DNA of 34,848 nt from Methanomicrobia archaeon LH_S14 (GTDB lineage Archaea > Halobacteriota > Syntropharchaeia > Alkanophagales > Methanospirareceae), in the NCBI GenBank assembly GCA_023659775.1, contig JAGXOS010000004.1, forward strand, positions 1 to 34,848, read 5' to 3'. The first letter of the stretch is position 1; every line of letters begins with the position of its first letter. The notes below the pieces were generated by a model that saw nothing but the letters and a program-made list of their open reading frames with translations, made no database searches and had not been told where the DNA came from. Made by a program: the position numbers and the translations under genes. Below are positions 18,580-28,249 of the stretch, piece after piece.

Positions 18580-19575
18580 TGTGGAATGGTGACCTCAAGA
18601 GAGATGAGAAAATCGAGCACAAGATTTCTATAAAGGTAGTCAAAGAGGGTGAATGGAGAATACGAGCATGGGTTGAAAATGAAAAGTTTAGCGGCTTTAA
18701 TCGGGCTTTCTTCTGTTATATAGATTCTAATGTAAGTGCTGGAGGAAAAGCATCATCGTCGATGGAGACGCAAGAATCAACGAGTCAGAAAGAAATTGTG
18801 TAGCGGATAATAGTGGAGCTGTTGTTGAAGGAGCAGTAGCCAGTACTTGGTGGGATATATTTGATTCAAACGATGCACTTGATCCTGATTATGATGAACT
18901 CTTGTTAGATTTTGATGAAATTTTTTACATCATAAGAAACCATAAACCAAATTCAATCAATAAATTTTGGGACTATTGGTTCCAACATTATGGATACAAA
19001 CCAGAAATGAATGAAATATATTGGAGTCATGGGATAGACAAAAATAATCCACCTTCATGCACAATTACTTCACCCAATGGAGGGGGATGGTATAGTGGTA
19101 CTATCACGGTTTCAGCGTCGGCATCAGACACAGATGGTTCAGTCTCACAAGTAGAATTTCAATATTCAAGAGATGGTAGTAGCTGGCACAATATTGGAAC
19201 AGACACGTCTTCCTCAGGCGGTTGGAGCGTTTCTTGGGATACTACAGCAATAACTTACGACCCTACAGTTTGGGTTAGGGCAAGAGCAAAAGATAATTTA
19301 GGAGAATACTCTTCAAACTGGGATAACTCAGATTCATCTTTCGGTATTGACAACAGAGCTGATCTCACTGTGACATCGGTCAATGCCCCCACTTCTGCTG
19401 AGGTGGGAGGTTACATTACAGTCTCCTGGACAGTGAAGAACCAAGGTAATGCCACTTCAGGCTCCTTTTATAACCGCATCTCTTTGGCAACTACACCTTA
19501 TGGAACGGACATCTCGTTGGGAAACTACCACATGAATTCAATTGTAGCTGGCTCTTCCTCGTCAGATGGACAAAA
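18579..19575 (+). pseudogene. surface protein (Ig-like + CARDB), frameshifted and 3'-truncated
   Basis: FCYIDSNVSAGGK shifts frame to IIVDGDARINESERNCVADNSGAVVEGAVAS...; SPNGGGWYSGTITVSASASDTDGSVSQVEFQYS is Ig-like; ADLTVTSVNAPTSAEVGGYITVSWTVKNQGNATSG is CARDB and ends abruptly. Confidence 0.6.
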
Positions 19576-19669
19576 TCCCAAAATTCGTGAAAATGTATCT
19601 CCCGGGAGAGAGGAGAGAGAGGGAGGTTGAGTTTCGTATAGAAGTAGGACACTTTTATGTGTAAAAGAA

Positions 19670-19995
19670 GTGCCCGAAATGAAGAAAAAGTTATTAATAT
19701 TTAAACGTAAGAAAGCAAAAGAACTGCACGAGAAAGGATGGAGTAACCGTAAAATAGCATACCATCTACTGGCAAGCAAAGATAGTGTAGGTAAATGGAT
19801 ACAGATGGATGAAAACGAAATATCAAATGACAACAGAGGCTGGGAAAAGGGAAAAACGAGAAAATACACGCCTGAAACAAAAGAGCAAGTTATAAAAATA
19901 AGAAGACAGTTATTTTATCGGTTCAGAGGTGGTCAAGCAAAATTATGAAAACCAGACCGGCAAAGAAGTCTCAAAATCAAATCATATGTAGACCG
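19670..19995 (+). pseudogene. helix-turn-helix transposase OrfA-like fragment
   Basis: KRKKAKELHEKGWSNRKIAYHLLASKDSVGKWIQ is an HTH; the reading continues in another frame (FIGSEVVKQNYENQTGKEVSKSNHM) after a frameshift and then stops. Confidence 0.5.
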
Positions 19996-20153
19996 AGTAT
20001 TTTCCCGGCATGAACTACCACCGTCACAAGTCTGTCTTTCTGCTCATGATATAAATAATGGTGACTTCCTCTTATTCTTATTTCTTCAAATCCTGCCCTC
20101 TCCAATGCTTTCACAACCTTACCTCCTGTAACTCTCGGGAGTTTTATTAGATT
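19977..20153 (-). pseudogene. hicA: HicA toxin remnant, C-terminus lost
   Basis: Minus-strand frame NLIKLPRVTGGKVVKALERAGFEEIRIRGSHHYLYHEQKDRLVTVVVHAGKILGLHMI*: HicA core with GSHH, but no canonical start at the expected place and no C-terminal helix. Confidence 0.65.
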
Positions 20154-20380
20154 GCCCCTGATTTAACTTCAACCGAGACTTCCGGTGGAATTGGTTTACC
20201 AAGGGTTTTTAACGCCTCGATGTACCCTGCAATTGCTTCTCTGGCATTAGCTATTGCTTCTTCCCATGTATCCCCTTCAGTGATGCACCCCGAAAGTGAA
20301 GGCACCGTAACTGTATAACTACCCTCCTCATTCCTTTCAATTAGTATTGTGTACTTCAGCTCCATTGGCTTGATTCCCAT
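20147..20380 (-). CDS. hicB: HicB-family antitoxin
   Basis: YTILIERNEEGSYTVTVPSLSGCITEGDTWEEAIANAREAIAGYIEALKTLGKPIP is a classic HicB partial-RNase H fold. Confidence 0.85.
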   Translation of the reverse strand: MGIKPMELKYTILIERNEEGSYTVTVPSLSGCITEGDTWEEAIANAREAIAGYIEALKTLGKPIPPEVSVEVKSGAI

Positions 20381-20389
20381 TTTGCTTTT

Positions 20390-21676
20390 TCACCTTAAGT
20401 TTATTAGCGCAGGTTTCTTTTGCAAAGAAAAGTGCTTTGCCAATTCTTCCACTATCTCCTCTGCTATTATTCTCTTCACACCTTTTACATGCTTTATGTC
20501 GCTTGTACCCTCTCTTATTACATACACCTCGTTCTCTTCTGTCCCTATCCCGCCGTTGCCAACATCATTTGCAACTACCATCTCAATGTTATGAGCCTCC
20601 ATCTTTTCCCTCGCCTTTCTTATCAGTTCCTCTTTAGAGACGTTCGTTTCTGCTTTAAATCCTACGATGACAAGCTCCGGGAATTCACGCTTTACTTCGT
20701 CTATCAATTTCCCGGTGGGAACGAGATGCAAATGAAAATCTCCGCCCGATGGAATTTTCACTTCGGACGAATCGGTAGTGAAATCCGAGATAGCGGCGGC
20801 GGATATAAGCACATCATATTCTTCCCCTTCGTCTTTACCTTCGCGAAGCTCAGTAACGCACGCATCAATCATTTCACGTGCAGTCTCCACCCTGACTTCT
20901 TTTATCCCATCTAAATTCAACGACGGTTTGCTGTGCACGAGCGTAACCTCAGCACCTTGTTTATACGCTTCCTTAGCGAGTTCCATCCCCGTGCGACCAG
21001 AACTTCGGTTTGTTAATATCCGTATAGGGTCTATCGGCTCGATGGTAGGACCGCCTGTGACGAGGATACGCATTCCCGCAAGTTTTTTCTGCGAAAGCAC
21101 ACGCTCAACCGCGAGAATTATGTCTTCAGCCGTGACGATTTTCGCAAGTCCCTCCTCAAATCGGGGTTCTAAGGCGGTTACGCCGAGTTTTCGCAGCTTG
21201 TCGCGGTTCGCGATTAGAATCGGGTTTTTGTACATGGTCTCGTGCATAGCAGGCACGACGATAATGGGAATTCCGGAGCCGAAGGCAGTGGTTGCAAATG
21301 CAGTCACGGTTGTATCTGAGACGCCCGAAGCAATTTTGTTTATCGTATTTGCAGTGCACGGCGCGATGATAAACAGGTCTGCTGAACCTTCCATCCCAAG
21401 AAACTCCACATGTTCGATATTCCCCATCAATTTCGTTATCACTTCGTGCCCCGTAGCATAATGAAGCGTATAAGGATGAATTATTTCCGTTGCCGCTTCG
21501 CTCATCACGCCATACACATCTGCACCGTGTCTTATCAATTCTCGTGCGAGTTCAACGGTTTTAACTGCTGCGATGGAGCCAGTAACACCTAATACTATCT
21601 TCTTTCCCGATAAAGCATGACTTTTTGTCCCTTTTATCTTCAAGGTTGGGTGTGGACCTCTTTCTCTCTCTGCCAT
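20390..21676 (-). CDS. coaBC: bifunctional phosphopantothenoylcysteine decarboxylase / phosphopantothenate-cysteine ligase
   Basis: KKIVLGVTGSIAAVKTVELARELIRHGADVYGVMS; LVTGGPTIEPIDPIRILTNRSSGRTGMELAKEA. Confidence 0.93.
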   Translation of the reverse strand: MAERERGPHPTLKIKGTKSHALSGKKIVLGVTGSIAAVKTVELARELIRHGADVYGVMSEAATEIIHPYTLHYATGHEVITKLMGNIEHVEFLGMEGSADLFIIAPCTANTINKIASGVSDTTVTAFATTAFGSGIPIIVVPAMHETMYKNPILIANRDKLRKLGVTALEPRFEEGLAKIVTAEDIILAVERVLSQKKLAGMRILVTGGPTIEPIDPIRILTNRSSGRTGMELAKEAYKQGAEVTLVHSKPSLNLDGIKEVRVETAREMIDACVTELREGKDEGEEYDVLISAAAISDFTTDSSEVKIPSGGDFHLHLVPTGKLIDEVKREFPELVIVGFKAETNVSKEELIRKAREKMEAHNIEMVVANDVGNGGIGTEENEVYVIREGTSDIKHVKGVKRIIAEEIVEELAKHFSLQKKPALINLR

Positions 21677-21691
21677 AATTGACCTCGATTA

Positions 21692-21764
21692 TGGACCGGT
21701 CGGGATTTGAACCCGAGGCCTCCCGCACGCCAAGCGGGTGATCTTCCAACTGATCTACCGGCCC
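21692..21764 (-). tRNA. tRNA-Ala (GGC)
   Basis: Minus strand GGGCCGG...GATC AGTTGGAA GATC...CCCGC TTGGCGT GCGGG...CCGGTCC; anticodon GGC. Confidence 0.9.
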
Positions 21765-22223
21765 TTACAGACTCCCGGACACATCCTCTATTATCCTTTC
21801 GCAATAAAAGCATCTGAACAGAGGAGGATTCTCGCTCACCGTGATGAACTTAGACATAACCGGCTCCTTCTCCACATTGGATATGCAATTAGGATTCGCA
21901 CATCTTATAATGCCCTCTATTGACTTCGGAAGGTAAACACTATGCTTTTCTGTTACTTCAGAATCCCGTATTATGTTTATCGTTGCGTTTGGAGCAATCA
22001 AAGCGATTTTATCCACCTCTTCAGGCTTTAGCTCCCTGTCTTCCACCTTTACTATGTCCTTCCTGCCCATCTTCTTGCTCCTTACGTTCATTATAACGCT
22101 TACAACTGCATCCGTCCTCGTATTTATCCCTAATATCTTCAACACGTTCAGCGCCTGCCCCCCTGGAATATGGTCAATGACAGTTCCGTTTTTGATTGGC
22201 AGGACTCTTAATTCTTTCTTCAT
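21765..22223 (-). CDS. pyrI: aspartate carbamoyltransferase regulatory chain
   Basis: [29 protein letters not shown] and C-terminal CANPNCISN...FRCFYCER zinc-binding region. Confidence 0.95.
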   Translation of the reverse strand: MKKELRVLPIKNGTVIDHIPGGQALNVLKILGINTRTDAVVSVIMNVRSKKMGRKDIVKVEDRELKPEEVDKIALIAPNATINIIRDSEVTEKHSVYLPKSIEGIIRCANPNCISNVEKEPVMSKFITVSENPPLFRCFYCERIIEDVSGSL

Positions 22224-22228
22224 CTTAA

Positions 22229-22302
22229 TGGGGCCGCCGAGATTTGAACTCGGGACAACTCGGTCTTCAGCCGAGCGCTCTCCCAGTCTGAGCTACGGCC
22301 CC
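22229..22302 (-). tRNA. tRNA-Phe (GAA)
   Basis: Minus strand GGGGCCGTAGCTCAGACTGGGAGAGCGCTCGGCTGAAGACCGAG...CGGCCCC; anticodon GAA. Confidence 0.9.
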
Positions 22303-22417
22303 TCTTCTTATATTCTGTTTCTTCTTTATAATTTATAAATATTCTCCCAATTTTTATATTTTGGATTTGGTGCTTGGAGCGTGGGATTTTTAATGTGCTA
22401 TACAAATACAATTTATA

Positions 22418-23827
22418 ATGGAAGACGAGATAAAAAAAGCAATAGATTTTGTGGTATCGGAAAATGCGAGATACGCTGATATTCGCCTTGAAAAAGGTTA
22501 CGCAACTGTTATCGAGCTAAGTGATGATGTCTTCAGAGAGATGAGCTATGGTATAGACCAGGGCATGGGTATAAGAGTCCTGTATAAAAACTCATGGGGG
22601 TTCTCTTCTTCTAACGATGTTTCAAAACCCATGCTGAAAGATACTTTTGAAGACGCTTTGAACATCAGTAGAGCACTATCGCTATCAGAATCGAATAAGA
22701 AGGCAGAAACCGTAAAAATAGCAGATGTGAAGCAGATAAAGGGCAATTTTAAATTAAAGCCGAAAATAAACCCTGATGATGTCAGCATTGAGAAGAAGAA
22801 GCGTATGGTTAAAGAAGTATATGAAGCGGCAAAGGAACACTCCTCACTCATAAAAACCATTTCGATCTTGTATCTCGATGGCTACGAGGAGACGGTGTAT
22901 GCAAATTCAGATGGAAGTTATATTGTAATGGAAACGCCCGCGGTTTTTATGCGTGTGCGTGCAGTAGCGAAGAAGGGGAATGTTTTGCAAGAAGGTGTGG
23001 AGAGCATAGGTGCTGTGGCGGGTTTTGAAGTCATAGAAGAGGATAATCCAGAGGTCGTGGGCTTAAGGGCAGCAGATAAAGCTGTCAGGCTCCTTGACGC
23101 TGAACTGCCGCCTGCTGGTGAACTGCCTGTAATAATGGACAACAAGCTTACCGGGGTTTTTATGCACGAAGCGCTTGGACATTCCGCAGAAGCTGATCAC
23201 GTTTTATACGGGGAATCAATACTAAAGGGTAAATTAGGAGAGAAGATAGCATACGAAGGTCTAACTGTTGCTGACGACCCAACCATCGAGCTTTCTCATG
23301 GATATTACAGGTATGATGACGAGGGAATGGAGTCAAAAAGAACGGAGATAATAAAAGACGGCGTTTTGGTCTCTTACCTGCATACAAGGGAAACCGCAGG
23401 CAGGTTAGAAGCGATGCCAACCTCGAATGCGCGCGCTGCGGATTATTCTGAAATTCCTTTGGTCAGGATGAGCAACACGGTAATTGAGGAAGGGGACTGG
23501 AATTTTGATGATATGCGAGAAGATATACGGTCAGGAATCTATGCCAAAGGCATGCGTGGAGGGCAGGTAGATACAGTAAGGGGCGAATTTCAGTTCAGTG
23601 CAGAAGAGGCGTTCCTGATAGAAAAGGGCGCTCTTTCAAAGAGATTGAAAAACGTTTCCCTATCCGGTAGAACCCTTGATGTATTGAAAAACATAGATGC
23701 CGTGGGTAATGATAAAAAGAGAGGTTCAATAGGTTTTTGCGGTAAAGATGGTCAAGAGGTTCCTGTTTCTGAGTATGCTCCACATGTGCGCGTGAAGAAA
23801 ATATTGGTTGGTGGGGCGGTATCTTAA
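22418..23827 (+). CDS. tldD: TldD/PmbA-family metalloprotease, TldD-like
   Basis: MHEALGHSAEADHVLYGES with HExxxH, plus GMRGGQVDTVRGEFQFSAEEAFLIEKG. Confidence 0.9.
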   Translation: MEDEIKKAIDFVVSENARYADIRLEKGYATVIELSDDVFREMSYGIDQGMGIRVLYKNSWGFSSSNDVSKPMLKDTFEDALNISRALSLSESNKKAETVKIADVKQIKGNFKLKPKINPDDVSIEKKKRMVKEVYEAAKEHSSLIKTISILYLDGYEETVYANSDGSYIVMETPAVFMRVRAVAKKGNVLQEGVESIGAVAGFEVIEEDNPEVVGLRAADKAVRLLDAELPPAGELPVIMDNKLTGVFMHEALGHSAEADHVLYGESILKGKLGEKIAYEGLTVADDPTIELSHGYYRYDDEGMESKRTEIIKDGVLVSYLHTRETAGRLEAMPTSNARAADYSEIPLVRMSNTVIEEGDWNFDDMREDIRSGIYAKGMRGGQVDTVRGEFQFSAEEAFLIEKGALSKRLKNVSLSGRTLDVLKNIDAVGNDKKRGSIGFCGKDGQEVPVSEYAPHVRVKKILVGGAVS

Positions 23828-23856
23828 AGAATGCAAAACTCATAATATTTTGCTTT

Positions 23857-23884
23857 TTTCAATGTACACTTTGCATTTTGCATT
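23857..23884 (+). repeat. AT-rich convergent-gap repeat, copy B
   Basis: TTTCAATGTACACTTTGCATTTTGCATT. Confidence 0.6.
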
Positions 23885-23916
23885 TAGTTGCTCGAAATCA
23901 CCCAGATTTTGAGCAA

Positions 23917-25467
23917 TTACACCTTCTCCTTCACATAAATCATATCTCCCTCTTTTAGCTTGCTGAGGAAAGATAAAGTTAAAGGAGTGAGAGAAGAAAA
24001 AGAAAGGACGAGGTTAACGCCATCGAAAGTCTCGCCAGTGGGTCCGTATTTCTTGCTGTCGTCCAATCTGATTCCCATTAGCCCACGATTTGATCTGGAC
24101 ATGTTTGTAACCCCAAGGACTCCCTTTTCGACCTCTTCTTTTGGCAAGTTCTCGGGAACAAGTGTCCCCGCTTCTTCTGCGCTTCCCTCAAATAGCACCA
24201 TCATCCCCGGGACAGAGAAATGCACTTTTAAATTCCCTATTGGCCTGTTAATCAACCCTGTAAGCTTTCTGAAATACCACACGGTTTTAGGTGCTTCTTT
24301 GTGAAACAATTCCACCTCAAATACTCCTTCCGCATCAACACCAACTGTCCTTACTGTCCCTCTATCCACAATTTCCATCGTCAGTGCAGGCTCTTGATCT
24401 ACAACCACTGCATTATCATCCCTATTTCCTTCCCTTACCTGCTCGATATTCTCACGTTCAAAAAACTCTTCCGCTTCCTTTTGTGCTTTCCCTACCACCA
24501 TCATCCAGTTCGGCTCAGTCACTGTGTAAATAGTATCACCCGATTGCGCGTAATCCACCAATTCTCCACCTTGTATTATCTCACCAAATACGCTATGAGA
24601 AGGGTGAGGCAGTCTGCTTTCCTTATATGCATACACTTTCCCCTTCTCGGCCCCTTCGTTTCTTACTGACAGGTAATATTTCGACCTGTAACGGATGTTC
24701 TCAACTGGTAAACTAAGCCCTTTTAAATATTCCGAAGCCAGATAAGTATGTGAAAGGTCATCCACGTGGAAAATACCCTTTCTTGTAAGCGATAATAAAT
24801 GCTCACTTGACATTGGTGCTTCTCGAAGAAGTTGTACCTTTGCAAAGGTGAATATCTCCTGCCCTTTCCCTATCTCGGTGTTCAAGTCAGAGGTGCCGAA
24901 TCCAATTCTCTCCGCCTTTGTTACAATAGGACTTATCTCCTCGATTCTATCACCTTCAGGCAAATCTGAAATGATGCTTCTTCCCCTCGTTAATTTCCCA
25001 ATTACGGCATCGGTGCCAGTACCATAAGCAGCCTCGTGTTCCCGCTTGCTTATCATAAGGTATGTCATGCCCGGGTCAAAGCCGCCGAAGCCGAAGAAAA
25101 CATCCCATTTCTTGTATCTCTGCTCGCTTTTTTCTACGCTCAGATTCGTCTCTATTGGTCCAATAGCAGTTATATCCTCACTCTTCCATCCTATCCTACC
25201 GCTTCCATTGCGGAATCTCTTATAATCCTTATAGAATAAAGACAACGATTCAGTTTCAGCCTCTGCTTCTTTTTCTCTGACAATCTTTATCCTTGCCTCT
25301 CCCCTTTCTGTTTTTATAGCGAATTCATTTTTTAACTCCACTTTCTCCTTCTCTGAAATAACAGCTATTGTACAGCCCTGCTTGTATGCACCGTCTAACT
25401 CTTCGATAATATCACCTAATCTTTTACTTCTGACTTCCTGTGTCTCACCATTGAACTTGATTTTCAT
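23917..25467 (-). CDS. methanogenesis marker protein 3 (UPF0288)
   Basis: FFGFGGFDPGMTYLMISKREHEAAYGTG, RSNRGLMGIRLDDSKKYGPTGETFDGVN and overall UPF0288/MMP3 organisation. Confidence 0.85.
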   Translation of the reverse strand: MKIKFNGETQEVRSKRLGDIIEELDGAYKQGCTIAVISEKEKVELKNEFAIKTERGEARIKIVREKEAEAETESLSLFYKDYKRFRNGSGRIGWKSEDITAIGPIETNLSVEKSEQRYKKWDVFFGFGGFDPGMTYLMISKREHEAAYGTGTDAVIGKLTRGRSIISDLPEGDRIEEISPIVTKAERIGFGTSDLNTEIGKGQEIFTFAKVQLLREAPMSSEHLLSLTRKGIFHVDDLSHTYLASEYLKGLSLPVENIRYRSKYYLSVRNEGAEKGKVYAYKESRLPHPSHSVFGEIIQGGELVDYAQSGDTIYTVTEPNWMMVVGKAQKEAEEFFERENIEQVREGNRDDNAVVVDQEPALTMEIVDRGTVRTVGVDAEGVFEVELFHKEAPKTVWYFRKLTGLINRPIGNLKVHFSVPGMMVLFEGSAEEAGTLVPENLPKEEVEKGVLGVTNMSRSNRGLMGIRLDDSKKYGPTGETFDGVNLVLSFSSLTPLTLSFLSKLKEGDMIYVKEKV

Positions 25468-25540
25468 AACAATAATTTTTAGGGAGGAGAGTTTTAAAAG
25501 TTTTTCCTTTTTTCCTTTTTATTAAAGGTGAAAGTATGCG

Positions 25541-26266
25541 ATGGAAGTGAAATTGCTTAAAGTAACAAAGGGGGGAATAAATTTGGTTGCAGAATCAGCG
25601 AGGGTAAGTGGTTTTTCTTCAATGCGAAGTGCAAAAGAAATAGTTGAGCTAATTACGGATAACGATTATTCATCGGCGCTTGAGCATGTCTATTTCACTT
25701 TTGATGTCTCGGAGATAAGTGTTGCGTTGAGCAGGGAATTGTTAGAGCACAGGATAGCCAGCCACACTGCGAGAAGCACGAGGTATATGGAAGAAAAAGG
25801 GTTTGGCTACTATGTTCCAAAAGAGTTAGAGCGAAAAGGGGAAGAAGAAGCGAGAATTTACAGGGATGCAATGAAAAACGCTAACGAAGCATACACGAAG
25901 TTGCGAGAGCTTGGCATTGCGAGAGAACAGGCGAGATATGTCTTACCGTTGGCTTTGCACACGCACTACGTGGTAACAATGAATGTTCGCAGCTTGATAA
26001 ACTTCTTCATGCTCAGGCTCTGTATAAGAGCATCACCTGAAATCAGAGAGCTTGCAATGCGTATGTATAAAATATGCATGGAAGAATACCATGATATCTT
26101 CTCGAAGATATGGTGTCGGGGCTTCACGCTCGGCGTATGTCCGGAGAATGAAGTTAGACCCGATGAATGCCCATTCAAAAAGTTGGTGCCGAAGAAGCGA
26201 GAAATAAAGGGTAAATTCGAGGAGCAAGCGAGGAGGATAATAGAAAAAGAGTTGAAAACTTTTTAA
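25541..26266 (+). CDS. thyX: flavin-dependent thymidylate synthase
   Basis: SSALEHVYFTFDVSEISVALSRELLEHRIASHTARSTRYMEE: ThyX motif region. Confidence 0.93.
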   Translation: MEVKLLKVTKGGINLVAESARVSGFSSMRSAKEIVELITDNDYSSALEHVYFTFDVSEISVALSRELLEHRIASHTARSTRYMEEKGFGYYVPKELERKGEEEARIYRDAMKNANEAYTKLRELGIAREQARYVLPLALHTHYVVTMNVRSLINFFMLRLCIRASPEIRELAMRMYKICMEEYHDIFSKIWCRGFTLGVCPENEVRPDECPFKKLVPKKREIKGKFEEQARRIIEKELKTF

Positions 26267-26288
26267 TTTACAAATATCCATACATATA

Positions 26289-27041
26289 ATGGAAATGGAA
26301 GAAGTCGTGAGGATAGTGGAAGAAGGTGTTGTGCATAAAAATCCAATAGTTATAGAGGGCTTGCCAGATGTGGGATTGGTGGGAACCATCGCAGCGTCTT
26401 ACATCGTGGAGAAGATGAATTATAAGGAAATAGGCTATATTGAATCTGATTTGTTTCCCCCTGTTATGGTGGTGCACGGGGGGGAATTAAAAAATCCTTT
26501 ACGAATATACGGCAATGAAGGTGGAGTAGTTGTGTTATCAGAAGTTGCAATACCGCCAAGCGCTATTTATCCGCTGACGACTGCTTTGGCTGAGTGGGTC
26601 AAAGAAATTGGCGCTAAACTTGTTATCCCGATAACCGGGCTGCCGATAGAAAACAGAATGGATATAAGCAAGCCAGAGGTATTTGCCGTGGGGAACAGTG
26701 AAGAAGCAGTAAAAGAGCTGAAGGATAAGCAAATGGAACTGCTGGAGGAAGGATTTATCGCTGGTCCTCATGCTATAATGCTAAGGGAATGCTACAAGAG
26801 GGAATTGAATGCAATTTCTCTGCTCGCTCAGTGCTTCCCGGTGTATCCTGATCCAGGTGCAGCGGCGGCGGCAATTGAGTCGCTTGAGAAGTTTTTAAAA
26901 TTAGGTATAGATGTAGAGGAGCTATTAGAAAAAGGTGAGGAGATAAAGCTAAAAGCTCGCGACCTTATGAGGCAAACAGCGCTCTCAGCTCCAGAAATGC
27001 AGAAGGGTGTGGAGCAGGATATGCCCATCATGTATCGTTAA
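26289..27041 (+). CDS. PAC2-family (proteasome assembly chaperone-like) protein
   Basis: NPIVIEGLPDVGLVGTIAASYIVEKM; DPGAAAAAIESLEKFLKLGIDVEELLEKGEEIK. Confidence 0.88.
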   Translation: MEMEEVVRIVEEGVVHKNPIVIEGLPDVGLVGTIAASYIVEKMNYKEIGYIESDLFPPVMVVHGGELKNPLRIYGNEGGVVVLSEVAIPPSAIYPLTTALAEWVKEIGAKLVIPITGLPIENRMDISKPEVFAVGNSEEAVKELKDKQMELLEEGFIAGPHAIMLRECYKRELNAISLLAQCFPVYPDPGAAAAAIESLEKFLKLGIDVEELLEKGEEIKLKARDLMRQTALSAPEMQKGVEQDMPIMYR

Positions 27042-27105
27042 TAGGAAATAAAAATTTGTACCAATCAATCAATCAATCAATAAAATAAATAGGATAGGCT
27101 AGGGG

Positions 27106-27489
27106 GTGAAAGAAGGTATAGAAATGGGAATGGAAAGGAGGATAATAAGGACGACATGGGGCTATGATGGCAATTTAGAGCCGTTATACGAAGTGGAGGA
27201 TAAAGAAGATGAGATTTCGGTTACCTTTGACCTTCCAAGAGTAAGGAAAGAAAATGTGGAGATAAACACAACGGAAAACACGGTGGAGGTAATAGCGAGG
27301 ATGAGCGATGCAGTTTGCTGGGAGAGATGGGGCAGTACCCAGAAAAGGATAACTTTTCAGGCACTCAGGAAACAGATAAGGTTGCCAGAGCCCATAGACC
27401 CGGAAAAAGCATCTGCTTCGTTTAAAAATGGCATTCTCAGGATAAATTTGCCTAAGGGGAGAAGGAAGGTGTTTATACCGATAGAATAA
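27106..27489 (+). CDS. Hsp20/alpha-crystallin family small heat shock protein
   Basis: PLYEVEDKEDEISVTFDLPRVRKENVEINTTENTVEVIA...ASASFKNGILRINLPK. Confidence 0.88.
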   Translation: MKEGIEMGMERRIIRTTWGYDGNLEPLYEVEDKEDEISVTFDLPRVRKENVEINTTENTVEVIARMSDAVCWERWGSTQKRITFQALRKQIRLPEPIDPEKASASFKNGILRINLPKGRRKVFIPIE

Positions 27490-27533
27490 AAGGTGAATCT
27501 GTGCCGGGAGAGTAGCAAGAAAAAATAAATTAT

Positions 27534-27666
27534 AGACACAGATTAACACAGACAAAACAAACTGCAAAGTCCAAAATTTGTGTAATCTGCGTAATCTGTG
27601 GTTAAAATCAGCAATGTCAAACTTAAATAAGTCCGTGCCATGTAAATCAGTGTAAATCTGTGTCTT
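27534..27666. repeat. imperfect inverted-repeat element built from CACAGATTAACACAG-type words
   Basis: agacacagattaacacag (27534-) is inversely repeated as gtgtaaatctgtgtctt (27650-27666), with related internal words gtgtaatctgcgtaatctgtgg. Confidence 0.6.
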
Positions 27667-27702
27667 AAATAGAAGGAAGCTATATTTTATATACAAGAAC
27701 AA

Positions 27703-28137
27703 ATGGAAGAAGACAAATTTGGTGATGACCTGATAACACCGACTTCGTTCTATTCCGCAGAGCACGAGAAGACGAAACTGAATTGGTTCTGCTACGAAGT
27801 AGCTTTAAGTGTTGAGCTTGAGATTCAAGAGGAATTGGGGGGAAAATTGATGCGATATGGGATTTACGAAGAGCAAATAGCGGATTTTTCCGTTTATCTC
27901 GCGAAGCAGATGAAGGGAATCGTATTGCAAAAACTATCAGGAGAAATCGAGACGGTGTATTTCTCGTACGATATGGTTGAAGCATATTTCCCGAGGCTGA
28001 GTGACAGAATGGTGAATAAAATGCTCGATGCGATTGCAAAAGCATGGGACGAACAGCTCAGTGTTTGCGAAATATGTCCCACGAGATGTGTGAGCGAGAA
28101 GAATGTATATTGCACGATGTTTGATGAAGGACCTTAG
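27703..28137 (+). CDS. conserved-looking hypothetical with C-terminal Cys cluster
   Basis: 144 aa; C-terminus CEICPTRCVSEKNVYCTMFDE; stop is TAGTAG. Confidence 0.6.
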   Translation: MEEDKFGDDLITPTSFYSAEHEKTKLNWFCYEVALSVELEIQEELGGKLMRYGIYEEQIADFSVYLAKQMKGIVLQKLSGEIETVYFSYDMVEAYFPRLSDRMVNKMLDAIAKAWDEQLSVCEICPTRCVSEKNVYCTMFDEGP

Positions 28138-28249
28138 TAGGGGGCGGGAGAAAGAATGAGTAGAGATAGAGGCATTCTCAGGAGAAATAAGAAGTTTCGT
28201 AAGCTAATATGATTAGTTATACAAATACAGGAAATCATATACCTTTTCT

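Noticed and set aside
20778-21461. 227 aa plus-strand ORF
   Set aside because: Antisense to coaBC; no recognisable motifs.
27061-27081. AATC tetranucleotide run upstream of hsp20 as a regulatory switch
   Set aside because: Only about five units in non-coding DNA; no support beyond the repeat itself.
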